A stretch of DNA of 64,000 bases, taken from assembly GCA_905250125.1 (NCBI GenBank), contig CAJNOL010001095.1, positions 17,271-81,270 on the forward strand. Reading direction: 5' to 3'. This document shows, one piece after another, positions 23,043-35,514 of the stretch. The stretch's first letter is position 1, and each line of letters starts with the position of its first letter. Both the position numbers and the translations under genes were made by a program. The notes under the pieces were generated by a model. The model worked only from the letters and a program-made list of their open reading frames with translations. It did not search any database and was not told where the DNA came from. Source of the stretch: Rotaria sordida. Its lineage: Eukaryota > Rotifera > Eurotatoria > Philodinida > Philodinidae.

Positions 23043-26000
23043 AATACGTGTTTGAAGTTACTTTTTTGTACTATATTGTTTTTTTTTACTATAAAATGAT
23101 AAGGAGTGTTGTCTTCTATTGATATCGTTATTGTATGCGTAATTTCTTTGTTTTCTTTGAATCATACATTATTATTTTTCTCTTTTCAACTTTGAGAACT
23201 TGATTAGTTATGATAAAGCAACGCATTCTACAGTCAAAAGTCGTATTCTCTGACATTTGCTAATACTTACGGTATTATAATAAATATCATTAGTTTCAGC
23301 AATTTTTTTTCATCGTGTTCATTACATACTACCATTTAGATATTGATAAACGTGTAATATGCTCATCTATCAAAAGTAATCATCGGTTGGGTAATCTGAA
23401 ACAGTGGAATTAGTTTGTAGAAGATATGTTTTTCTCAAAGTATCAGTATTTTATTTTTTCTATAATTGAAGTAATTGTCTTATCTTCATTTATATTAAAA
23501 TGATATAGTGCTTGTAAAGCTTTTTCAAGTCATTTCTCTAATCAACCAAATATTCCAAACTCATCAACAATCCAGTAGTTAATATCGTACAATAATTTGT
23601 ATATTGACATTCCTACGATTTTTCAGAGTGATAACTTTCGATTCATTAATTAATTAGAACTAATAATCTTCAGTAGTAGATCTATATTTTCAACTACTCT
23701 TTCAACAGTTACATGTTCTTATCGATTCACACAACAAAAAATATAGATATATTTTTTTTTACTGATTTAATTACACATAAAAGACTTTTTGTCCATTGAT
23801 AACTTAGTCTAGGAGAATCGCCTCTTTAGTTTGAATTTATTCTTGATTTTATCTGATGAAATCCGTACGAATTTTCTTAATATAATATCTAAATTATTCA
23901 TAACGATTACCATATGGAGATCATCAACGGCTGTATATGATGTGTTTGCGAGTAAATCAGATTAAATGTGCATAACCAAGTCTACACTGTAAATGTGTCG
24001 CTGCCCACCCAAAATGAACATGTTTATGATTTCAACTTTTTTCCTGTAGATATGACACTAAATGCAATCCTTCCATTCGTGACAATTTCTGCTAAATATT
24101 ACGCATGAAAGCTGAAAAAAAAACGAAGCCATGCATGATTGTTGAAGTATGAACAGAGAAAAACTTTTATCATCAATAGACTCACAAAAGAAAAGCATCG
24201 AAGCTTGAAAAGCAATTTCTAGAGATTATGACTTAATTATGGTATCCCTTCCATGTATACTATTTAATTCTTAATAAGAAATAATGCACATATAAAATTC
24301 AAACACTACACATCTCTATATCGAATGATCAGTGACATTAATATGAGTCATCATAAAACGTAATCTAGATGCATTTTTCAACGTTGCACTTAATGACGTC
24401 AGGTAGAGCTCAACGAAAACTATGGGTTGATATATAAAAAACAGTTCAAAAAAGTGAGCAGACTTAAGGTATTTTACTTATATAATGTAAATACGACGCA
24501 TAAACATTGATTGAATGCTGTACGTTTACGTTGTAAATCAATGAGACCTAATACAGTAGGCTGTATGGGGGTCGCTGTTTTCAGGTTGAAAATCTCCATA
24601 ATTTAGCGGTATACTACTTTATACCCGTCGTACTGTTTAGCCTGAATTATATCAATAGATGTAATTTTTCTTTATCGTAAAACTGATTGCATCATTCAAA
24701 GAATTGCAAAAACTACGTTGTTTCAACAGATATTGATCATCTACATAATAGATTACAGGCCGTCTCGATTACTTTAAAAACGAGATCAAACTTAAATGAT
24801 ATATTTGTCTCGGAAAACATTTTTGTGTGAAAATATCCGTCAGATAGATTAAAACTTGGTTAGATCATTCGTTAACTAATATGGAAAGTGAGAAAAACGA
24901 TTCCTTTTTATTCATCTTAGTTCTCTGTAAAATTAGAATATTTTGTAAAAAAAATCGTCTGAATCCAGCAAATTTTCTCTGTAACTAATTACTTATATGT
25001 CATGAGAACCGAATGAATATATGATTAACTAAAGCTAGTTCTTAAATTAGATTGATATATAATTCAATATTCCATTTTATGAAAGAAGTTTTTAAAGAAT
25101 CTTGCAGATTTCTTGCTGGAAGCATTGCTTCACCTAAGATTACATTGGAGCCTAGATGATTAGTGAGATAGAAGTTAAAACAAAGTTATAGATACATACA
25201 ATTTGCATTTGTATTTGGGTTTTAACTGACTTGCAAAGTTCATAGTATTTCAGTGAATTCCCTTTGTGCAAAATATTATTATCGTTATTAAAGTTTGCTG
25301 GAAAATAATCGCATAGAAGATAGAAAGAGTAATCAAAATACAGTATTCTCAAATATGTACTCTTTCTTCTTTCCTACTCTCTGCCAATCATCTTATTCTG
25401 GTCATCAGTCATCATTGTAGTCAGTGTTTATTCTATTGTTTCTTATGATTGTGTTTGTTAAGAATTCATAAGTTCATTCATAATATTTATAAAGGAGAAG
25501 ATCTATAATCATGATTTTAAATCGAAGAAAGTTTTTCAAAAGGAATCCATCCATTTTGCGTTAGTCAATGAATTCGGCATGAAAAAATTCGTTTAATTTT
25601 GCTCAAAACAGTGACAATGATTGTTTTAATCACACGAAAAATCAATGTGTTGAAAGTAGGTGACTCAAAGATATCAACGTAATCAAATCTATGAGTTTGT
25701 TATGATTAATTGATAAAACATCAGTTCGATAATTTTACAAACGTTGGCTTACAAAAACAGCACTAGTTGTTGATAAAATCAACCGACGTTTTTTTTTGAA
25801 ATTCAGAAAAATTTGTTGTCTTTTTTTTAATTCTTGGCTAATCACACATATAAGAAAAGGGTCATTCGATTGATGATTAACACTACACACAATCACATTT
25901 TCTTGCCAAAGTGATTCCAATGATGCTAATCATATGCGTAATGAGTTCTGTCTCATCAATCTAATTATTTGGATTTGTGAGATCGCACTAATACAAATGA

Positions 26001-27210
26001 TATTCATACTTATAGTTCAAACATATAAATATATTTATATGATAGAATTCTGAAAAAAATTAGCGTAGCTCATAATAAATTAGCATCAAATTTATTGTTA
26101 TCTGGTTGACGATGTAGATGTAGGCTTCGTCTTCAAACGACATCTGACTTGCTATTGACGTCGATTAATAAATAAACGAATAGGTTGATAATAATATCGG
26201 TTATCTTTAACAAACAGATTTTTGTAATATCTATTCGGTAATTGTAGTAAAAAGCAATAGTAAAAAAAAAATATTTGTAAAATAAATTGATCTTTATATG
26301 AAACTCAGAAGGTAAGTAAGCAAAAAGATTGAATTGGCATTTGAGAACTTATATCATGTTGATTTCTTTAACGACTTACTCCAAATAAAGATATCCTTTT
26401 TTTCTATATGAAATTTGTTTTAAAAATATGGTCTACAATTTTTGTATGCAAGTCTTTTTCAGCCGTTCATAATTAACAATATCCAGATCAAGCAACTATT
26501 CTCGCAAACGAAAAAATTTGAGAAATACATGAACATATAAGAACTTCGTATTTTCCGTTCCAGTATTACTTTGATAAACACTGTTTGATTCATAGATCAT
26601 ATCATTTTTTTCTATCTAGGGGTAAGACATCTTAGATCAAGATTAGCATTTGTCAGGAAAATAGGAAACAATCGTAATATTTCGATGGCTTCTATTTTGG
26701 ATTACTGCTTTCGAAAAACTATCGGAAATCTAGAGAATCGGTCGTGTCAGGTATACTATGAATTTTATTAATCGTACGATTGATTTTTGCAGTAGACTGA
26801 TACGCACTACTTAATTATACCGATAAATGCAACCTTTAAGTAATTACAAAATGCAGATTTTACATTTATATATATATATACTGCAAGGAATTATCACTCA
26901 TGCTTGATATACAATACAAATTGCGAATTTTATGTACTTGTAGGAAATATTCAAATAATATGCTCTGCACCTTTCCTATATTTAACTGACAAGAAGATTA
27001 TATTTGATGAAAATAATTATTGATTTTGTTTACTAACAAGCAAGTTTTATACAAATGTTAGAAAATTTCATGATAACTCAGTTCCATATATTGAACAAAG
27101 ACACCACGTTATTGAAGAAATACCATTGATGTTAAATTGTATATGAAACATCAGGCATACAATAACAACAGCAAAGATTGGTATAACAAGAAAACAGAAT
27201 TTGTTTTTTT
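23043..27210. other. Intergenic region, 4.2 kb, nothing recognised
   Basis: AT-rich, with no motif-bearing open frame on either strand and no clear terminal repeats. Small open frames at 25152-25352 and 25735-25920 look like chance. It separates two minus-strand genes. Confidence 0.55.
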
Positions 27211-27250
27211 TTTATTATAAATACTCAACTTTCTTTCACAATTAAAACAA

Positions 27251-29240
27251 TCAATTTTTTTTCTTAAGATGAATAACATCTTTACGTGTATTATTTGTTT
27301 TTGTAGAAAGATTTTTCTTTTTCTGCTTTTGTTTTTCTTTTCTTAGTTGAACTGCTGGTCGTTTTTCAATTCGACCTTGTTTTACACCATCATTGACATC
27401 TGAATGAAAAGATTTTTTTGATTTAAATTTTTTATTTTGTCGTCGAGGTTTTGTCGAAGACATAGTCGATTTTATAGGCTAGAATATAATAACACAAAAA
27501 TTATTACAATTTATTTTTATTTTATTATCATTTACTTTAGGTTTTTTTACAGCTGTTTTAATACGTATTTGTCGATTTCCAACTTTACAATTACCATTCA
27601 GTCTCAATGCTAGTCCAGCTGATGCTTCATCCTAGAAATTGAACGAGCAAATTAATCGATGATAAAATTAACATCAACACATACTCGAAAAAGAACATAG
27701 CCAAATCCTTTACCAACACTTGTTGCACTATCACGTACAAGACGAACATCTAAACAAACAAAAATAAAATTATTCATAGTTTAAAATAATCGAATGAATT
27801 TTTACTTTCGATTTCACCACATTCTTCAAATACTTTCCAAACATCATCATCATTAGCATCAAAAGGAAGATTACCAATAAAAATACTTCGTTTATTATCA
27901 TGCTATATAATCAAAAACAATACTAAAAAAGAATTGTTTTGTCTTGATTTCAATTACTTTAGTATCTTCATGTTGTCCATGCGTCACATCAACACGTAAA
28001 TGATGTTCTTTATAGAGATGACCATTCCTAATATAAACGAATGATTTTATTTTGAAGTAATGTTCGAATCAGAATCAAAGAGGAGCGTGGCAGGGATATT
28101 CTCAATAACTCAACAGCAGTAACAGCCAGCGATCTGCGGCTTTTAGCAATCAAAAGAGGAAAATTCCGGCCGTTTCTTTGTCTGCTACTGTATAAAAAGA
28201 AAATTATTTTAATTTGCAAAAAGTCAACAGAATTCTATATCATTTGACCGAATAGATATACGTTTTCGTTTGTTCAACATTGAAATACGAGAAGATAATC
28301 ATCTGAATCGTATCTTGAACTATAGATCTGAAGCACATGTTAAAATCGAAATTACTTCACAGCAGAACACTGTTTTCATGCATTTTTTTCGAATATTTTG
28401 CGAAAATGATAAATTTTAAAATAATTGTCTCTTATACATTAGCAGACAAAAAGACGTCCCAAATTCTCCTATTTCGATTGCTGAAAATGGCAGGTTGCTA
28501 GATGTTACTATTGTCAAGTTATTGACATAACATCCACCACTCTTTAGTTCTGGCGCGCACATTTACTTGACATCGAATATTCTTTTTTTTTTTAAATTAA
28601 TATAAAACTTACAAACTAATTGCGTCTTTTGCTTCAGTCTCATCAGTGAATCGAACAAAAGCATTTATTGTTTTTTGTAAAGGATGAAATTCTTTTCTAA
28701 AATACATATCAACATGATTCTAATGATAAGATTTTTAATTAACTAACTTAATAAATGCAAGACGTTTGCCTCGTTTTGGATTTAATGGAATCTAAAATAT
28801 ATGTTGTAGACGAAAAGAAAAATAATTATTATTATAGAATAGAATTAGCATACGAGATTTCGAAGTCGAACCGATTTGACTGTACCGAATTGAGAAAATA
28901 ATTTTTTAAGTTCCTATATTTCAATGAGTAAACGAAAAATGAATTGAAATATTAAATTTCAATAATTACTTTTTGAGTACATCCAATTGGTACATTACCA
29001 ACAAATACTGTTTGAGCATTAACTATCGATAGATCTTCATATTCATGTTCTCGTCTATATAATAATTTGAGTTGGTTGATTAGTAGTATTCATAAAAAAT
29101 TCATCTTACTTAATTTTCTTTTTTTCTGGTTTGATTATTTCTTCTTCAACTGTTTCATTTTCCGATTCTTCTTTTATTGGAACACTTACAAGTGTTACTT
29201 TTTTTGCATTATTAAATAAAGCAGACAAATTAGAAGTCAT
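27251..29240 (-). CDS. RBM34: RBM34/Nop12-like nucleolar RNA-binding protein
   Basis: Ten small exons, all GT-AG and in phase, encode 319 aa: 29240-29110, 29054-28970, 28913-28854, 28791-28748, 28696-28613, 28027-27958, 27902-27806, 27749-27685, 27631-27536, 27478-27251. A Glu/Lys-rich N-terminus is followed by RRM1 (RNP2 [11 protein letters not shown]1-like KRLAFIK, then INAFVRF) and RRM2 (RNP2 [11 protein letters not shown]1 GKGFGYVLF), then a basic KKRK-type tail. The two tandem RRMs with a nucleolar-type tail match RBM34/yeast Nop12, implicated in 60S ribosome biogenesis. RRM1 is split over five exons. Intron 5 is 585 bp and holds a foldback insertion; the other introns are about 35-60 bp except 106 bp in one case. 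An AATAAA (minus) is at 27216-27211. Confidence 0.93.
28066..28552. mobile_element. Foldback element in RBM34 intron 5
   Basis: The left arm 28066-28186 and right arm 28441-28552 are diverged reverse complements. Paired landmarks are AGCAGACAAA (right) against TTTGTCTGCT (left), GATTGCT against AGCAATC, GTTACT against AGTAAC, and GTTATTGA against TCAATAAC. The left arm is distinctly GC-richer than the host intron. The loop of about 250 bp shows no coding frame. Confidence 0.75.
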
Positions 29241-29727
29241 CTATAAAGACTAGAAATTTATAACTAAATAAATTGATTGGTTTTTCTCTTCATACAAATG
29301 ACAGTGACAATACTAACGTCTCTCAGATGGCCCCTGACAGCTAGCTGTCTTCATAAAATATAATCAAGCAGATGCTAGGCATCGTGTCTATCATCATCGA
29401 GACAATTATATTGAAATAATACCGAAGTAAAAGTAGCTAATGTCTTTTTTTTTATTATTAAGTATTTTCCATCGAGTATTCTATTTATTAATTTCTAATC
29501 ATAGATTATTTTAAAAAAAGCAGATAATTATTAACAACAAAAAAAAAAAAAGTAATCCACTCTTCGATTAATATTTATTAGTTCAGTGCACAACGAAAAG
29601 CGTCAGCAACCAAAAGTATGAACGAACATTAAGCATGAATAAACCAAAAAATGATATCATATCACATATACGGAGATTCAAATATCTAACTACTGAATTA
29701 AATACTCGTCTTTTCTTTTCGATTGAT

Positions 29728-30690
29728 TTAAATTCCTCCAAGATTTGTAGCCTTTGGTATAAGACCAGATTGACGTGGATATTTAAAAAAAAGAGATACT
29801 TGAATAAGACCCAATATGGCACCAAGAAAATTTGGTACCTGAAATATATAAATATTATAATTTTTTTTTAAATATGTAATTTTTAAACATACTTGAACAA
29901 ATTTATCATTAATTAAAATACCATATAAAACCCATTCAATAGGTACAATAAGATTGGCAAAACATAATGGAAATGAAAGTGCTTCAGTACTTTGCTTTTG
30001 AATAACTTCCCGCTAAAAATTAAGATTAAATTCAATGAATTTAAGTACTACTATACATACAAGAGAAGCTAATGGTGAACCAAACATAATCACAGTAGCA
30101 ATGGATGCAACTAGACCAGCACGAAAAACAGCTACGTTACGATCGGGTACTACATATTGAAAATAAAAAGAAACTGCTGCAAGAAATAAAACAGCTGCTC
30201 CAAGTGAACGAATATATGTAGTCTAAATAAAAAAAAACCACAAACAAAACCTATCTTTTCCATGAATAAGTTCTTTTTTTTTTTTATATTTTATTTACAC
30301 GATCTGATGTATATTGAAGGTAAACCAATGCATAAATCATTTGTAAACTACTCCCTATAAAATTGACAATAATAATTGTTGAATTATTAGCTGAATAACC
30401 ATATAATAACCAAAGAGTACAACTAGATAAATGGAAAATATTTGATAAAAATTCTAATCGACATAAAAAAAAATACTTACTTAACCAATGTTGCAACAAA
30501 TGGAAAACCTGATATATCACCTGTTGAACGCATACGATAAATTCGATTACATATTTGTCTATATAATAAAATTATAAGTTATTATATAAACAAATTTTTA
30601 ATCTTACACTCCAGTCAAAAATAATCCAATTGTGCTTACAGTACAAAGTTTTTCGACTATGGGTATTAAACTATCATTATTATTTGCCAT
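29728..30690 (-). CDS. SWEET1: SWEET1 sugar transporter (SLC50A1)
   Basis: Six exons (30690-30608, 30558-30481, 30422-30299, 30222-30061, 30012-29893, 29838-29728) encode 225 aa, the usual animal SWEET1 length. There are seven hydrophobic segments in the 3+1+3 MtN3 arrangement. The first MtN3 repeat contains RMRSTGDISGFPF and CTLWLLYGY; the second contains QKQSTEALSFPLC and EWVLYGIL, then PNFLGAILGLIQVSLFFKYP. SWEETs are uniporters moving glucose and related sugars across plasma or Golgi membranes. The gene lies between RBM34 (487 bp downstream) and GABARAP (260 bp upstream), all on the minus strand. AATAAA (minus) at 29579-29574. Confidence 0.95.
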
Positions 30691-30814
30691 TGTTAATGCT
30701 TCTTACAAAAGAGTCTTCTAGAAGAACAAAAATCTCTTTTCTATTTTTTTTCTCCATTCATAGATACATTTTTGAGAATAATTAAGAATTTTTAAATGAT
30801 AGTTTAAATCAATG

Positions 30815-30835
30815 CACACACACACACACACACAC
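30815..30835. repeat. (CA)n microsatellite
   Basis: About ten CA dinucleotides between GABARAP and SWEET1. Confidence 0.9.
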
Positions 30836-30950
30836 GCATACAGATATACAAAAAGGCAGAAAAAAGAAACAAGGATTATACAGAATAAAATATTCTGGCT
30901 TAAGTAAAAGTCATTATTCATATATTGAATGTTTTAATAATGTTTCTTTT

Positions 30951-31729
30951 TTAACCAAATGTATTTTCACCACCATAAGCAATGTATAAAAAGCTATCCT
31001 CATCTTTGTATTCAGCATAAATTTCACCCATTGTTGCACTAAATATAAATTTAAATAAAGTAAAAATTGAATTATTTATATACATAGGTATAAGCAACCG
31101 ACATGATATCTCAATTTGTTTTCTTTCTATCATCAGTTAATAACCTAACCATATTCGGATCAAATTATTACTCTTTTAAGGGACTGAATAATGCCATATA
31201 AGATAGCCGTCAACAGCTAATATTTTAAATTTAATAGTTTAGCGATGAGAGTAATAATTTGACCCCAATATGGTTAGATTTTTAACTAATAATAGAAAGA
31301 AAGTAAATTGGAGTATCATATCGGCTGATCATGCTCGTATAAATATACCTTGATACAGGTATTGTTTTATTAACAAAAAGAAAAATAGCTTTTTCTGGTG
31401 CTAATTGAATTCGTTTACGAATTATCCACATAAATTGTGCAATTGTTATATCATTTGGTACCAAAAATTTACGTTTATCAATATCAGGTATTTGAGATTT
31501 TGGTACCCGCTCAACTACAACCTAAATTAAAATAAATCTTTGTTTTTTTTTTTTTAAATAAAGAAATGTTAGTTTGTTTTTATTACTGGAATTCGTTCAG
31601 GATATTTAAGACGAATTTTTTCTGCTTCTTGTTTTCGTTGTTCTATTAATTATACAAATTAATATAAATATTATCGAAAAAAATAGATAACATACCGGCA
31701 GGAGTTTCTTCCTTGAATCGAAATTTCAT
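30951..31729 (-). CDS. GABARAP: GABARAP/Atg8 ubiquitin-like autophagy protein
   Basis: Four exons (31729-31696, 31642-31587, 31521-31349, 31038-30951) encode 116 aa. Hallmarks are [59 protein letters not shown], and [20 protein letters not shown]. The protein is conjugated to phosphatidylethanolamine on autophagosome membranes and binds LIR-containing cargo receptors. The frame ends ENTFG followed directly by TAA, so the reactive glycine is already C-terminal. Most animal family members have one or more extra residues removed by ATG4. Intron 3 (310 bp) carries a small MITE. Confidence 0.96.
31145..31277. mobile_element. 133-bp MITE in GABARAP intron 3
   Basis: Terminal inverted repeats of 29 bp (31145-31173 and 31249-31277) begin CTAACCATATT and end CAAATTATTACTC, differing only in a central CGGA/GGGG block. 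The interior of about 75 bp has no coding capacity. No certain target duplication was found, as flanking matches blur the ends. It is a Stowaway/hAT-sized MITE of undetermined superfamily. Confidence 0.75.
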
Positions 31730-33480
31730 TTTTTATTTATTAAATTTCAAAAAAAAAATTCGTAAAAAACAGCTTGTTTTTACAAAGTTCCCAAACGACA
31801 ATGATGATGGTAATCTGAGAAAAAAAAACAACTAATCGATGAATCATATTGATTGACTAATAGCAATAAGAGCGAAAGATGACATTAAAAAAAAAACATT
31901 TTGTCGATGTTCTTTCTTTCTCTGATATAATCTTATTTCGTAAGACTTTATTTTCGAAACGAAGACGGGAAAACAACAAGACACGAACAAAATGAAATAT
32001 CACATGATAAATTTATAGATAAACCTTTGAATAAAGAACGAATGGGAATAACTGCTGATAATGAACTGAATCATTGACAACAAATCAGTAAACATTTGAA
32101 AAAAACATATTCTAGAAATATTCCTATAGAAAATATTAAGAAAAAATCTAAGACGTAAACGGAAAAAATAAATTATATTAACCTCTTTGATTACACTTAT
32201 ACTAGATGTCACTCTCTCTCAATCGTGACTATTCTAAAATGTAGTTCTGAAACAAATATCGAGATCGATTTTGATTCCGATCACAACATTTTTTTTTCTA
32301 GTAAAAATGTAGAACTTTATTCTATTTTGTGAAATCTTCTTTTTTTATTACTCGTCTTTTTTCTTGAAGTATGATGTATACGACTTAATTGCAAATGTAA
32401 CTTTAATTGTTAATCATAAAAACAAAGTTGTTATACGATACGACTAAACGTTACGAAGTTTCATCTTTTTACATTGTAACATCTACCACTCGTCAATGGC
32501 AAAAGTAAATTCTTTGAAACTTGTATTATAGATAGAGACTATTTAGAAAATATCGGCCGTTATGGAATTTCAAAAAAATGGAATTTTATTATAGGGAAGC
32601 TGAGTGTTTAGCATTTTGCCATGAAACGAAGCGATATACAAATAAACTTTCTATACAAACATTGTTCAGGTTTTAACAAGCGTAACTGTATCGAGTATAA
32701 AACTGAAAATAGTGTTCGTTATAGAACTTCATCAAAAATAGAAATGGTTTTTCACCGCATCATCTTGATTGATAGGCATCAAACACTTGTACGAAGGTCA
32801 TACGTTGAAATAGTATCTTGTATTCGATCGATGAATAGCTAATTAAAAATTATTTTTTCTACTGATCGATCCTTATTTAACGATGTATTCCATTAGTATC
32901 TTTTACACAAATTTTCGGGTTAGCCGCTTCAAGAAATATTTCAAATATTATTGGTCGTTCTCTTTTAAATAGTAGACTCAAGTTTCTTCACTTTCAACTT
33001 CGAACACTTTCCATATGTAGATGACCGATGGCTGATTATGCTGTATAACATTTTCATTGATTTTACTATTTTTGTAATATTCCTGTGAATTCATTGACAG
33101 TATCGTTGCTGTGCTCGGCTTATTTATAGATAACATAAACGAGAATACTTTTAGATCTGTCTGATATCATTTGTATCCATGAAATTTTATTACAATAAAA
33201 GTTTTCAATTCTCATTTTTTATACAATTCGAAAATATTCTTTTTTGTTTAAGGTCTCTCCCAAAAAAGGTCAATTTTTGTCAGAAATTCTGAAATTGAGA
33301 TAAATGCATGGAAAGATAGCCTGTCTTGAGATCTCTCATAAACGACAAAAATTTTTACTTGGCAGCTCAGATTTTTTTCAAAAATTTTTGAAGATTTCCG
33401 TCATTCTCTATTCGAAAAATATGTTGTTTTCAGAAAAAAAAACTGAAAATCTTTTTCATTTTTTCTCAGTTTATTGTTTT
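31730..33480. other. Intergenic region, nothing recognised
   Basis: AT-rich spacer upstream of GABARAP. The open frames at 32000-32212, 32621-32842 and 33304-33546 carry no motif. Confidence 0.5.
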
Positions 33481-33489
33481 TCGATCGTT

Positions 33490-33813
33490 CATCTCAAATT
33501 TCCTTGTTTAGGTTCATCCTATATATTTAATATTTTTTTTGCTTGAAAGAGTATGTCAAGATGCAGAGCATGACTGAGTCCTTTTTTAAGTTAAGCTGTT
33601 TTTATTATATATATATATATACAGACACTTATATAATTAGAACACTATTTTTAGAGTTTTTTGAGTCATCGAACTTGCCATCCCCCTTCTTCATTTAGAG
33701 AGTGAGTATTGAAAAAAAAAGGATGCTGTCATGCCCTGCATCCTGACATGCTCTTTCAAACAAAAAAAATTAAATATATAGAATGACCCTGGATAGAGAA
33801 ATTTGAAATGCCA
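33490..33813. mobile_element. Foldback repeat, about 320 bp
   Basis: The left arm 33490-33597 and right arm 33715-33813 are reverse complements with scattered mismatches. They share CTCAAATTTC, a CTATATATTTAAT block, TTGAAAGAG, ATGTCA, GATGCAG and GCATGAC in order. A (TA)n run and about 100 bp of spacer form the loop. Non-coding. Confidence 0.7.
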
Positions 33814-33819
33814 AATCAG

Positions 33820-34608
33820 CTATTTTTGATCTTTGTTTGGTGAATATCTCTGTCAAACGTCATGGTATCGGGCTGAAATTTTACCACAGCGTCTTCACTA
33901 CAACCTCAACATATCCTCACAATTTCATGCGATTTCGACGTACTTTTACGTTAAATCCACGTTATCATTATTGGAAAGTTATTCGTTTATTCGGAGAATT
34001 TCTATAGCAATTCTTCCGTCGTGAATGAAGAATTTTTGATTCCGAAGAACTCAGAAAATGCTTTTAAGCTAATATATATACTACTTTTTTGTGCTGCTTG
34101 TTAATGAGAATGTCGCTATAATTTTTTCTTTTCTTGAAAATTTATATAATGAATCTATAATGTTTTATTAACATAACTCTGACATTAACATCGAAAAAAA
34201 TTCCTCATGATCACTTCAATTCCGACGGAGTTGGGTTTCGAAATCTGATGCAAGGTTCTAATTATAACTGATATTTTCTCATGTAAAAAATGCTAGAGTG
34301 AGGATGTTCGATAAAATCTGGTAAAGTAGTTTTCTCTTTAGAGAATATCGATTACAATGTTCTTCTGCATTTCACGATAGAACATGCTAAAAAAAATACT
34401 TTCATTCAGATGCATATAGTAGAAAGAAATATTACGTATAGTTGATTGTATTTTTTATTAGTAAGAAATTTTAAATAGAAAGAAGAAAGTATCAATACAG
34501 ATATGTTGATAAAACAAAGGTTAGTGTACAAATAATGTTCATTAACATAATTGTAATTACCATTGAATAATCTATTTATAATTGTTCGTTGTAAAGAAAA
34601 TCACTGTT
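33820..34608. other. Intergenic region, nothing recognised
   Basis: AT-rich sequence between the foldback and the 3' end of the dioxygenase gene. The 63-codon frame at 33833-34024 may be part of the flanking repeat, as the inverted repeat weakens gradually into it. Confidence 0.4.
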
Positions 34609-34614
34609 TTTATT

Positions 34615-35360
34615 CTATGGTCGATACATAACATCAGTACGAACCGTATATTTTCGATCTTTTTTCAACATTGAACCTTCATGAAAGAGTCGATGTTCGA
34701 ATACAAGTACCATTCCTGTACGTGGTTGACATGAAAAGTTTTTAGTAGGATCACTATAATGAATAAATGTTGTTTCTCCATCTTTATAATTTTCATTTAA
34801 ATAAACTTGTATTGTCTAATAAAGTTCAAACAAAAAATTTCATTAAAAATTAAAACAAATTAAAATAACTAACAATTAAACTTTTTTCACCAGATCCATC
34901 AGTGCGATGATAAACGCCATCTATTTAAATCATAGAAAAAAATATGAAATAAAATAAAAACAAAAAAAAAAAGCAAAAGATATTTTTTGTTTTTACCCAT
35001 ATGTCCTTTAAATTGTTGTCCAGGATCATAACGAAGAAAACGAAGACGTTCATTAAGTCCAACTAATTTATAATTCTTAAATATTTCTGGTAAATATGAT
35101 TTAATACGTTCAAATAATATATTTGCCATATCAACATCATCAATAATACATCGATCATGATTTCGAACATCTGTCATTAAAACTTCACGTACACCAATAT
35201 TAACTAATGCTGGAATATAACCACGTTCTTCTGTTAATTTAATCCAATCAGAACATTCTTCTTGTGTAAGAACATTTAATAAAATAAATGCTAATTTTCC
35301 TGAATCTTCCTCATTCGGTAATGGCACATCAACTTTTTCGATGTTTATCCGTGTTCCCAT
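34615..35360 (-). CDS. 2OG-Fe(II) dioxygenase, prolyl-4-hydroxylase-like domain
   Basis: Three exons (35360-34997, 34920-34874, 34815-34615) encode 203 aa from MGTRINIEK. An in-frame ATG at 35387 would add nine hydrophobic residues; the inner ATG was preferred because those residues look non-coding. The double-stranded beta-helix iron site is complete: HMD (H-x-D, split by intron 1) after the RFLRYDPGQQFKG strand, the distal His in FEHRLFHEGSM, and the 2OG-binding Arg in KYTVRTDVMY. QVYLNENYKDGETTF is the usual strand between them. The soluble single-domain form resembles bacterial and protist-like P4H-superfamily oxygenases. The substrate is unknown. An AATAAA (minus) sits immediately after the stop (34614-34609). 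Confidence 0.88.
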
Positions 35361-35514
35361 TGCTAAATTGATATAATGTAACAGCAAAATTTTTCAATAT
35401 TGATCTCTGTTGTCATTACAACACTGATAAGAAGTTTTTGCTACGTCAATTTTATCTGATTCACGATTAGGGAATAAAAAAAAAACAACATACAAAAAAA
35501 AAACACAATAAATC

